From Candidatus Thiodiazotropha endoloripes (lineage in GTDB: Bacteria; Pseudomonadota; Gammaproteobacteria; Chromatiales; Chromatiaceae), in NCBI RefSeq assembly GCF_001708965.1, contig NZ_LVJW01000003.1, forward strand, positions 1,612,001 through 1,676,000: DNA of 64,000 nt, written 5' to 3'. Below are positions 27,989 through 35,106 of this stretch, in pieces. Made by a program: the position numbers and the translations under genes. The first letter of the stretch is position 1, and the number at the start of each line of letters is the position of its first letter. The notes below the pieces were generated by a model. That model was given only the letters and a program-made list of their open reading frames with translations. It had not been told where the DNA came from and did no database searches.

Positions 27989-28013
27989 GACCTGCCCAGT
28001 GAAAGGGCAGGTC
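27989..28013. terminator. Hairpin between convergent sppA and DUF364 genes
   Basis: GACCTGCCC (27989-27997), seven-base loop AGTGAAA, then GGGCAGGTC (28005-28013): a perfect nine-base stem at the convergence of two genes. T-runs are weak on both sides. Confidence 0.6.
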
Positions 28014-28016
28014 TGG

Positions 28017-28976
28017 TTAACAGTTTAAACCATCCCACTCTTGTTTATAGCGGCTATCCAGTCGGGACAGCTGCTGATCCAGTTGCAGCAAGTTCTGTTT
28101 ACCCGGGTAGGGTTGATTGTGCTGCTGGTACCACGCCTCCATCTCCTTTTTCAACCCTTCCCGCTGGTTAAAGATCGATCCGATGGCACCTTTCAGGCGG
28201 GTCAGCTCATCGCTCTGGAGATCGGCGATGGCGTAGCGCACGCCGGTCTCAAAGATTCGGGTCCCGCCGCCTTCACGTGCTGTCTGCCAGAGTTGCTCGC
28301 AAGCGTGGATCTGTATGCCGGCAAGATAGTCGATACCATAATCCTTGAAAATCTCTAGCCAGGGGGTGGTGGGTCCCATCAGCACCACTTGTGCCTCCCT
28401 CGACAGTTCCGCCAGACGGGGGAAGGTCTTATTGATCAATGTGGTGGCACTGAGAAAGACCCACTCCGCATCCCTGAGAAGAAATTCTGCCGCCGGATCC
28501 GGCAGATCCTCTGAGGTCGGATTGCGCTCCAGAATGGTCAGTTCAAAGTCACCATCGAGCAGATGTTCGATACCTGGGTAACGCCCTATCACCACCACCT
28601 TTTTTCCCGTCAGCTGAGGTTTGAAATGCTCAAACACGGCAAGATTGGCGGAGCCTTTCGGGAATAGGGGGGTGGCGGATTCAGTCAGTGGGTTGTTGCT
28701 GTTGATCTCCGCGTTGAGTGCCGCCATACCAATTGCCGCTTCATGCTGATTCCAGGATTTAACCCAACCGGCCAGCTGTTTCAGGTTGCGACCAACCAGC
28801 GTGCCGGACCAGGGCAGGATTCTGGTCATGCGCCCGGGACTCATCGCCAAACCGGTTGATGAGCGGTCTCGCACCAGTGTCCAGGTAAGTCCTATCTGGA
28901 CCTCTTCGACTCTGCCATCATCAGTAAGCTGATCGAGAAGCTGCTGATAGAGTGACCAGGGGTGATGAGCATTCAT
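28017..28976 (-). CDS. DUF364/DUF4213 protein (putative metal or cofactor-related)
   Basis: 319 residues. The N-terminal DUF4213-like part includes VQIGLTWTLVRDRSSTGLAMSP. The C-terminal Rossmann-like DUF364 part includes GKKVVVIGRYPGIE, WVFLSATTLINKTFPRL and VVLMGPTTPWLEIF. The family is linked by structure to enolase-fold and Rossmann domains and by context to metal or molybdenum/nitrogenase-related loci, but no reaction is established. Here it lies next to hypE on the same strand, separated by 289 bases holding a repeat, so a role in metalloenzyme maturation is a possibility only. Confidence 0.8.
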   Translation of the reverse strand: MNAHHPWSLYQQLLDQLTDDGRVEEVQIGLTWTLVRDRSSTGLAMSPGRMTRILPWSGTLVGRNLKQLAGWVKSWNQHEAAIGMAALNAEINSNNPLTESATPLFPKGSANLAVFEHFKPQLTGKKVVVIGRYPGIEHLLDGDFELTILERNPTSEDLPDPAAEFLLRDAEWVFLSATTLINKTFPRLAELSREAQVVLMGPTTPWLEIFKDYGIDYLAGIQIHACEQLWQTAREGGGTRIFETGVRYAIADLQSDELTRLKGAIGSIFNQREGLKKEMEAWYQQHNQPYPGKQNLLQLDQQLSRLDSRYKQEWDGLNC

Positions 28977-29117
28977 GGAGGCTCCTGTAATAAAACTCCG
29001 CTATTGAGTGAACCGTTGCTGTTGCTCGCAGCAAAGCAGACGGCTGGTTGATGCATTGAATGCAAATATCAATCCAGTGCTAACCTGTTGAATCAGCAAG
29101 AGGATGCCGTGAATATA

Positions 29118-29144
29118 ATGTCGGCTTACCTACAAAGCCGACAT
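29118..29144. terminator. Hairpin in the hypE-DUF364 intergenic region
   Basis: ATGTCGGCTT (29118-29127), a seven-base loop, then AAGCCGACAT (29135-29144): a perfect ten-base stem. No T-run follows. It lies downstream of hypE and upstream of the DUF364 gene, so it could be a terminator of the former or a leader structure of the latter. Confidence 0.45.
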
Positions 29145-29177
29145 CTGTGTCAGTCTGCTTGGGGTAACGGTGATGTC

Positions 29178-29212
29178 CTGGGGCCTATTGGATTCGTGTT
29201 AACAGGCCCCAG
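29178..29212. repeat. Palindromic repeat, copy 1 (REP-like, conserved loop)
   Basis: Left arm CTGGGGCCTATT (29178-29189), loop GGATTCGTGTT (29190-29200), right arm AACAGGCCCCAG (29201-29212). The arms pair with one mismatch. The loop and inner right arm recur exactly at 32940-32959 and, partly, at 59609-59626. Confidence 0.75.
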
Positions 29213-29265
29213 GCAGGGGATTCTTCAACAGCGCTTCCGTTGTCACAAGGAGATCTGTCAACTGC

Positions 29266-30279
29266 TCAGCAGATCCTGGGCAGTGGATCATCCTCAAGCT
29301 CGTCAAGAATGCGCGATCCACCAAGTTCGGTATGCAGTACAACAAAGGGGTCGTTGCTTTCTGTTTCTCCAATGATTCGGGCCAGTTCTCCCCCGGGCAG
29401 CGCCTGCCAGCGCTGGAGTGCCTGATCGGCCTGATCGGCTGCGATGACAGCAACGACACGTCCTTCACAGGCCAGATAGAGTGGGTCGTAGCCCAACATA
29501 TCGCAGACAGAGACGACTGGATCGCGTAATGGAATGGCCGATTGATCCAGATTGACCCGCAGGCCGGTGCCACGACAGAGCTCATGGGCCACTGTGGCCA
29601 AACCGCCACGAGTGGGATCACGCATGAAGCGAAGTCCAGGCAAGTCCAACAACGCCTGGGTGAAGGGTAAGACACTGGCCGCATCCGACATGAGATCGCC
29701 ACGCAGACCAAACTGCTCTCGAGCCAGCATCACAGCGATACCGTGATCGCCCACCGGTCCACTGACCAGCAATCGGTCTCCCGGCTGAATCTGTGACATG
29801 CTCAGATTGATCTCGGTAGTCTTGATACCGATGCCGGTAGTCGCCAGATAGACACCGCCGCCTTCACCCCGTCTTACAACCTTGGTATCTCCCGCCACAA
29901 CGGCCACATCGATGGCCTTTGCCGCCTGGGCGATGGAGATGATGATTCGCTCCAGGGCAGCTACTTCAAAGCCCTCTTCAATGAATGCATTCAGACTCAG
30001 GTATTTCGGTATGGCGCCGGATACTGCCAGATCATTGGTCGTACCATGCACCGACAGCGAGCCGATGTTACCACCAGGAAATTCGAGTGGCTGTACGGTG
30101 AAGCCATCGGTGGTGAAGAGCAGTTCACCATGACGTTCAAGGGGCAGGGTGACCGCATCAGCCTGAACATCCAGGGTCGGGTTTTTCAGGTGTTTGGCAA
30201 ACAGCAGTTCGATCAGTTCGCGCATCAGCCGGCCACCATTACCATGGGCCAGAGAGATGTGTCTATCAGGTAGGTTCAT
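29266..30279 (-). CDS. hypE: NiFe-hydrogenase maturation protein HypE
   Basis: 337 residues. It begins with the HypE opening ISLAHGNGGRLMRELI and shows the PurM-type ATP site (FTTDGFTVQPLEFPGG, GTTNDLAVSGA, VAGDTKVV). It ends in the signature DPLPRIC, whose terminal Cys carries the carbamoyl group that is dehydrated to the thiocyanate used for the CN ligands of the hydrogenase active site. It works with HypF and the HypCD complex in the cytoplasm. No other hyp or hydrogenase gene is in this window, so it is either the edge of a dispersed set or an orphan. Confidence 0.95.
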   Translation of the reverse strand: MNLPDRHISLAHGNGGRLMRELIELLFAKHLKNPTLDVQADAVTLPLERHGELLFTTDGFTVQPLEFPGGNIGSLSVHGTTNDLAVSGAIPKYLSLNAFIEEGFEVAALERIIISIAQAAKAIDVAVVAGDTKVVRRGEGGGVYLATTGIGIKTTEINLSMSQIQPGDRLLVSGPVGDHGIAVMLAREQFGLRGDLMSDAASVLPFTQALLDLPGLRFMRDPTRGGLATVAHELCRGTGLRVNLDQSAIPLRDPVVSVCDMLGYDPLYLACEGRVVAVIAADQADQALQRWQALPGGELARIIGETESNDPFVVLHTELGGSRILDELEDDPLPRIC

Positions 30280-30375
30280 AGGGTCAGCTCAGAAAGCAGC
30301 GTGTCAGATATAGGTCTGGGGAAGGGAATAGGGTGGGAACCTTAAATTGTTTTTTGGATTTGAGCAAAGTGTGGT

Positions 30376-30402
30376 GAAAAAACCCCGCCACAATGGCGGG
30401 GT
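30376..30402 (-). terminator. Rho-independent terminator of the sulfur globule gene
   Basis: On the minus strand, ACCCCGCCA (30402-30394), loop TTG, then TGGCGGGGT (30390-30382) is followed directly by a run of T (A-run 30376-30381 on the plus strand). It is 22 bases after the stop of the 104-residue gene and is the clearest intrinsic terminator in the window. Confidence 0.9.
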
Positions 30403-30424
30403 AAGTAAAAATTAATCGATTCTA

Positions 30425-30739
30425 TTATTCGGCTGGTGCTGCGGGAGCCGCCGGTGCAGCAGGTGCAGCGTAGGGATAGCCGTAGCCATAGCCTGGATAG
30501 CCATGGCCGTAGCCAGGATAGCCGTAACCATAGCCGGGATAGCCATAGCCGTAGCCAGGATAGCCATAGCCGTAGCCGGGATAACCGTAATAGCCAGGAT
30601 ATCCCCAAGGACCCGGGCCATACCAATCATCATCATCAAACCAATCAAAAGGTCCCCAGAAAGCCTGGGCAGGCAGTGTGATAAGCAGCGCAGAACCGGC
30701 AGCAGCTGCAATCAAAGCGGTTTTTAAGGTTTTTTTCAT
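30425..30739 (-). CDS. sgp: Sulfur globule protein-like, Gly/Tyr/Pro repeat
   Basis: 104 residues. A Sec signal peptide ends at LPAQA, giving a mature protein that starts FWGPFDWFDDDDW. The centre is a run of PGYGYGY heptads (residues 54-88), and the tail is an Ala/Pro repeat. Small, exported, Gly- and Tyr-rich proteins with this repeat form the envelope of periplasmic sulfur globules in Chromatiaceae (SgpA, SgpB, SgpC of Allochromatium). The gene is monocistronic: a strong terminator follows and a structured promoter precedes. Composition-driven similarity is the main caveat, but the organism's other sulfur genes support the assignment. Confidence 0.8.
   Translation of the reverse strand: MKKTLKTALIAAAAGSALLITLPAQAFWGPFDWFDDDDWYGPGPWGYPGYYGYPGYGYGYPGYGYGYPGYGYGYPGYGHGYPGYGYGYPYAAPAAPAAPAAPAE
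30476..30580 (-). repeat. 21-base tandem repeat encoding PGYGYGY
   Basis: Five in-frame 21-base units, encoding PGYGYGY four times and PGYGHGY once (residues 54-88 of the sulfur globule protein). A degenerate unit PGYYGY precedes them. Unit number is likely to vary between strains. Confidence 0.85.
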
Positions 30740-30824
30740 GGCGATTCTCTCCTTCGTTACTCATCTGTTATGTTTGGGAAGAACGGGCCGTCGACTCCCA
30801 AAATGACTTTTTCGTTGGTTGAAA

Positions 30825-30906
30825 AGGTTCAATACCTATCCGGTACCTCTTTGAACCTGATTATTACTATATGCCAGAAGGAAAAAAATTGGTTGATCTA
30901 AATCAT
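30825..30906 (-). promoter_or_regulatory. Candidate FNR-type promoter and 5' hairpin of the sulfur globule gene
   Basis: TTGAT-CTAA-ATCAT at 30893-30906 differs by one base from the FNR consensus. A -10 candidate TATAGT (minus strand, 30871-30866) would put +1 near 30859 and the box centre near -41, the class II activator position. The transcript would then open with an eight-base hairpin, AGGTTCAA (30858-30851) and TTGAACCT (30832-30825), of the kind that stabilises abundant mRNAs. The remaining leader is about 85 bases. Confidence 0.5.
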
Positions 30907-30934
30907 AAAATTACCGACTATTAATATAACGATT

Positions 30935-32050
30935 TTACCGTAGCACTTTCAGTTGTTTGAAGGCTGCCGTGATCTGTTCCTGGGTATTATAAAAATGGGG
31001 TGAAAAGCGGATCCCGCCACCACGGTAGGCGCACATCACTCCCTGCTCCATAAGTGATTGATAAAGTAACTGATTGTCCTGATCAGGCACGATAAAAGTA
31101 ACAATTCCACCACGCTGATCTGAAGCTCTTGGAGTGATCAGCTGATAGTGGTTGGCATCCACCTGATCGATAGTGAAATCGGTCAGACTCTGAATGGCAG
31201 TGGCGACCTCATCCAATCCTTGGTTGAGCAGCAGCGAGAGACTGTTGTGCAGGGCATGCACACCCAGCATATTCGGGCTGCCACATTCGAATCGACGGGC
31301 TGATTCGTCAGCTTGCCACTCTGTCTGATCAAAATCCCCCACCTCCTCGACCATGTGCCAGCCGTACTCGTTCAGTTTGAGCTGCTCTCTGAGTGCTGGT
31401 CGGCAGTAGAAAAGCGCCAGCCCCTCAGGGCCGAGCATCCACTTATGTCCATCGGCCACCACCACATCGGCCTGACAGCTTTGTACATCGAACGGCATGG
31501 CCCCGAGACTCTGAATCGCATCGACGACAAAGACAATATCCCTGGCCTGACAATAGTCACCCAAGGGTTCCAACTGCATGCGCCTGCCGCTCGCATATTG
31601 AATGGAGCTGACAGAGAGCAGTTTGGTGCGACTGTCACAGAGGGCGAGCAGATCTTTCTCAGGCTGTTCACTGCCGGCCAGATCGAGTAAGCGGACTTCC
31701 ACACCCTGGTTCTGCAGGGATTGCCAGACAATCCGGTTGGAAGGGAACTCCTGAGCAATGGAGACGATATTGTCACCAGCCTGCCATGTCAGGCCATAGG
31801 CAACAAAAGAGAGTCCTTCGGAGGTGCTCTTCAACAGAGCAATATCCTCTGCGTTTGGTGCATTGATGAGTTGTGCCATCAGCTGGCGCAGGGAGCTCTC
31901 TTTGGCCAGCCAGTGGGGATAGTTTTGTGAACCATGGAGGCCATTTTCCCGGGCAAACGCCTCCACAGCGGCAACCGTCGACTGGGGCCAGGGGGCCACC
32001 GCCGCATGGTTTAGGTAGATAAGGGCCGGATCTAATGCAAACTCTGCCAT
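30935..32050 (-). CDS. Class V aminotransferase (cysteine desulfurase-like)
   Basis: 371 residues from the ATG at 32050 (GGGGTG five bases before); a GTG at 32056 is an alternative. The PLP-binding region has VDAIQSLGAMPFDV, whose Asp contacts the pyridine nitrogen, and ADGHKWMLGPEG with the Schiff-base Lys. ALIYLNHAAVAP and the late CAYRGGGIRFSPHFYNT fit the isopenicillin-N-epimerase-like / SufS-like branch of the fold. No Cys at the usual desulfurase loop was recognised, so the reaction could be a desulfurase, lyase or epimerase. Nearby sulfur genes make a sulfur-related role attractive but unproven. Confidence 0.8.
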   Translation of the reverse strand: MAEFALDPALIYLNHAAVAPWPQSTVAAVEAFARENGLHGSQNYPHWLAKESSLRQLMAQLINAPNAEDIALLKSTSEGLSFVAYGLTWQAGDNIVSIAQEFPSNRIVWQSLQNQGVEVRLLDLAGSEQPEKDLLALCDSRTKLLSVSSIQYASGRRMQLEPLGDYCQARDIVFVVDAIQSLGAMPFDVQSCQADVVVADGHKWMLGPEGLALFYCRPALREQLKLNEYGWHMVEEVGDFDQTEWQADESARRFECGSPNMLGVHALHNSLSLLLNQGLDEVATAIQSLTDFTIDQVDANHYQLITPRASDQRGGIVTFIVPDQDNQLLYQSLMEQGVMCAYRGGGIRFSPHFYNTQEQITAAFKQLKVLR

Positions 32051-32056
32051 GTTCAC

Positions 32057-32496
32057 CCCTGAGTCGGTATTGGGTATTTGGCTGAGTAGGCCGTCAAATG
32101 CCTACCCCATGCCTATGGAGTCAATTTTCGATTATGACCTGAAACGGTATGGGAATGGAGCTAAAAACCTGAATTGTATGACCATTGATCAGAGCCATTT
32201 TTACAAGGCTGGATATGTCTTGAAAAATGAAAAATAGTAATAAATATAATAAAAACAATAAAATAAAATAGAAAATTAAAGTAACTTGGATGATATGAAA
32301 TAGTAAAAATATTTGAACTTGTGCATAATTTACTAGTTTAAAACTTTAGAACTTATTAATATTGCCGCTATCTAAGGATAGAAAGGGACTTTATAGGTTT
32401 TTCCGGTTTTGGTGTCGATTGAGGATTGTCAGTGCCAAAACCATATTTAAACGACACTATGTATTTGTGACTAATACGCGAGTAGTGAGGTGTACT
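32057..32496. other. Very AT-rich intergenic stretch
   Basis: 440 bases without a credible gene. The part from about 32220 to 32370 is strikingly AT-rich compared with the neighbourhood. It precedes a small membrane-protein gene and may hold its promoter. No specific site was recognised. Confidence 0.45.
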
Positions 32497-32727
32497 ATGT
32501 CATTTCTCAACTGTAAGCTCTTGCGCCGCTTTGTCTCTTTGGCTGGCGTTCTCCTGATCGGTGGTATGTTACTCGAAGTGATGGCTCATCTGTTGATGAG
32601 TGACGTCAACCTGCTGCTCATTCAACCGCTCGCACTGGGTATGGTATTGATCAGCCCCGTGATCATGCTGATGACCGTTGTGATTGCACTGATCCCCGGG
32701 GTCAGACTGAACGACTGCATTCATTAG
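32497..32727 (+). CDS. Small membrane protein, unknown
   Basis: 76 residues from the ATG at 32497, with GAGG seven bases upstream. Two hydrophobic helices (FVSLAGVLLIGGMLLEVMAHL and LALGMVLISPVIMLMTVVIAL) are separated by a short polar loop. The family is not recognised. Its codon use looks normal and the ribosome site supports expression. It is not obviously linked to a neighbour. Confidence 0.55.
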   Translation: MSFLNCKLLRRFVSLAGVLLIGGMLLEVMAHLLMSDVNLLLIQPLALGMVLISPVIMLMTVVIALIPGVRLNDCIH

Positions 32728-32929
32728 ATAGAACCTGAAAGACAACAACGCATAGATGACTCTTTTAGGTTCGGAAGGGAAGCCAATCATTCTATATGGC
32801 TGACAGGGTATCCTTTGGCCACCATTTCCCTCCCAGTATAAAAACACCCCCTTCAAAATATACGACATCAGGGTTGTAGGCTATCTTGTGCGCTGAAAGC
32901 CAATGCTGCGACCTGACATCGATTGTCCC

Positions 32930-32960
32930 AGGGGCTGTTGGATTCGTGTTAACAGGCCCT
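32930..32960. repeat. Palindromic repeat, copy 2
   Basis: Left arm AGGGGCTGTT (32930-32939), loop GGATTCGTGTT (32940-32950), right arm AACAGGCCCT (32951-32960), pairing with one mismatch. The loop is identical to copy 1 at 29190-29200. Confidence 0.75.
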
Positions 32961-33057
32961 AACCTGGTTGGTTAAAAGAGTTACATTCAACAGGGAAATG
33001 GTCTGGCAGGCTTTGATCTATAATCGAATTTTTAATGTATAAGTATAGGGGAGCTCT

Positions 33058-33462
33058 ATGTCGATTTCGTTCAGAGGTGTGTTTCTATCTGCCGTGATTG
33101 CTTGCCTGATTCTGTTCCATCCTACGGCATCTGCCGCCAAGGCCTGCAAAGGAATGAGCAAGTCAGCCTGCTCAAGCAACGCAAACTGCAGTTGGGTGAA
33201 GAGTTACACCACCAAGACCGGCGCCAAGGTCAATGCTTACTGTCGAACCAAATCCGGCAAGAAGAGCAGCAGCAAGAGCACATCCAGCAAACAGAAGACG
33301 GGCAAAGACTCGGCTAAGAGTGTCAACAAGGATAAAAAGAAGAAGAGCAGTAGCGAGAAGAGCAAACAGTCTAAAAACAAGGCTAAAGTGACAGATAAAA
33401 AGAAAAAAGAGAGCAGCAAAGAGAAAAAGAAGAAGAAAGAGAAAAAGAGCAGTAAGAGCTGA
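33058..33462 (+). CDS. Exported Lys/Ser-rich protein with a small Cys motif
   Basis: 134 residues. The start has GGGGAG upstream. A signal peptide ends near ASAA, then comes a four-Cys segment of about 35 residues (CKGMSKSAC, NANCSW, NAYCRTK) that could hold two disulfides. The remaining 70 residues are almost entirely Lys, Ser and Glu (KKKK, SSKS). The mature protein would be highly basic. Such tails bind nucleic acid, cell wall or anionic polymers. I do not recognise the family; the Cys part resembles short domains seen in exported proteins of sulfur and methane bacteria. Confidence 0.6.
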   Translation: MSISFRGVFLSAVIACLILFHPTASAAKACKGMSKSACSSNANCSWVKSYTTKTGAKVNAYCRTKSGKKSSSKSTSSKQKTGKDSAKSVNKDKKKKSSSEKSKQSKNKAKVTDKKKKESSKEKKKKKEKKSSKS

Positions 33463-34039
33463 GTTGTAGAAATCTGGACTTGATCTGGCAAGTATGGAAA
33501 TTGAAAGCCAGATTATCTGATAGTGGAGAAAGAGGAGACCGATGATCGGCAACCACAGAACAGAGCGAATGTGAAAGTGGTCGTAATGGCAGGAATCGGC
33601 CAATCATTGACATCACAGTCGAGGTTGCTGGGGTGTTATGGTGAAATCGGCTCAATTCCGCTGCATGACCTGGTTACTCATCCCGAGCCCGACCAAGTTT
33701 TAATCGAATCCTGGATTGGTGAGCCGTATCCGATCTCATTACGATCACCACAAAGTCGTTATGGCAGCGATTTTATTGCAGCCTGAGCTGCCAGTTGGCA
33801 GTTATCGGCAAGCCAGGGATGCTGTTGGTTTTGAACGCGTAACCTGTTGCCGTTTAGGGCGCTGTTCGCTGCTTTTTCCGGAAATTCTCGGGAGCCTGAA
33901 AAGGAGCCTCGGAGAAACGGATAACTCTTAATATATCTCCCCTAGTGCCGATAAAAACAACAGTGCCGGTACCGGTTCGGCTGTCGTGTTGTTTAAACCT
34001 GATCGGCTACCATCGGTTCCCTGAAAGGAGGAAATACAG
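33463..34039. other. Intergenic region without a recognised gene
   Basis: 577 bases. Short open frames occur (for example 33523-33786) but none has a ribosome site, a recognisable motif or good codon use. The last 100 bases presumably contain the promoter for the binding-protein gene at 34040, which has a strong GAAAGGAGG ribosome site. Confidence 0.4.
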
Positions 34040-35080
34040 ATGAGTTATTTGCTGGTAAGTCGCAGGTGGCGCTGGATTGTGGCTCTCTTGATCTATTCGG
34101 TAATGAGTGGCTCGCAGGCTGTGGATGTGTTGCTGATAAGCAGTTACCACAAGACTGACGCCTGTGGTCAGCCCCAGTATGAGGCGGCCCTTGATGCCCT
34201 GGAGCAGGGTGGTTTGTCCGGGTTGACGACAAAGGCTTACTACCTCGATGCCCGTATTCGGTCACGCGAAGAGATGTTGGAGACTGTTGGGCAGATCAAG
34301 CAGGAGATTCGTGGTGATCGGCCGAAACTCGTGTTTACCTTCGATGATACGGCATTCGCCCTACTTTATGAGGATGTGCTTGCCCAACCTGAAACAAAGA
34401 TGGTTTTCTCCGGACTGAACCGTGACCTCAGTTACTATGACAGCCGAGCGGACTTCATCGAGGATCGAACTCCCGTCGCCAACATCACCGGTATCTTCGA
34501 ATACCTTTTCATGCGAGAACAGTTTTCGATACTGGAGGCGATACTTAACCGACCAGTGAAACGGGTGGCCATACTTTACTCCACTGATACGGTGGGCCAG
34601 ATCCTCAAAGATCAGATCCTCGACGAACTCAAGGGCACACCCTATGCTCAGCGCATTGCCTTGTTCCCTGCCGAGGATGTACCGGCCATGCAGCAAAAAG
34701 CCCGTGAAATTAACGATGATCCGGATATCGATGCCTACATCCCGGTCACTATGTCGGTGCCGGACCCTGCTGATGGAAAGCGCAAGACCATGGATCAGCT
34801 GGCACCGCTGCTGACAAAGAGCATTCGCAAGATTGATCTCACCTTGAACTCATCCTTCACCGAATATGGTTTTTTTGGCGGGGTCAGCATCGATTTCTAT
34901 CAGATGGGCTTTCAGACCGGCTACCTGGCAACCAGGCTGCTCAAAGGAGGCGCAATCGAGGGGGCTCAGGTTGAGAATGCCAGGCGATCGATCATTGCCA
35001 TCAATCGTCATCGCATGGGAGAGTTAGGTATCAGCCTCAGCCCCGATTTACGCAGCATAGTCGATAAGTGGGTCGATTGA
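34040..35080 (+). CDS. Periplasmic ABC-type substrate-binding protein (ABC_sub_bind family)
   Basis: 346 residues. A signal peptide (ends near SGSQA) precedes a two-lobed binding protein (VDVLLISSYHKTD, KLVFTFDDTAF, KRVAILYSTDTVGQ, NSSFTEYGFFGGVSIDFYQMGFQTGYLA). The family belongs to the PF04392-like group. No permease or ATPase gene is present. The next gene, 26 bases downstream, is a sensor-like GGDEF/EAL protein. The likely job is therefore to deliver a bound ligand to that receptor rather than to a transporter. Ligand unknown. Confidence 0.8.
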   Translation: MSYLLVSRRWRWIVALLIYSVMSGSQAVDVLLISSYHKTDACGQPQYEAALDALEQGGLSGLTTKAYYLDARIRSREEMLETVGQIKQEIRGDRPKLVFTFDDTAFALLYEDVLAQPETKMVFSGLNRDLSYYDSRADFIEDRTPVANITGIFEYLFMREQFSILEAILNRPVKRVAILYSTDTVGQILKDQILDELKGTPYAQRIALFPAEDVPAMQQKAREINDDPDIDAYIPVTMSVPDPADGKRKTMDQLAPLLTKSIRKIDLTLNSSFTEYGFFGGVSIDFYQMGFQTGYLATRLLKGGAIEGAQVENARRSIIAINRHRMGELGISLSPDLRSIVDKWVD

Positions 35081-35106
35081 GCCGATGAATCCTTCACTGC
35101 TATACG

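Noticed and set aside
30342-30711. Leu/Arg/Trp-rich and Ala/Ile-rich frames overlapping the sulfur globule gene
   Set aside because: Products of the 21-base repeat in other frames. The repeat is coding and contiguous, so it is not a CRISPR array either.
33172-33603. Leu/Phe-rich minus-strand frames opposite the Lys-rich protein
   Set aside because: The complement of Lys codons gives Phe/Leu runs that mimic membrane proteins; the plus strand has a signal peptide and a ribosome site.
33523-33786. 87-residue frame in the gap before the binding-protein gene
   Set aside because: No ribosome site, no recognisable motif and inconsistent composition.
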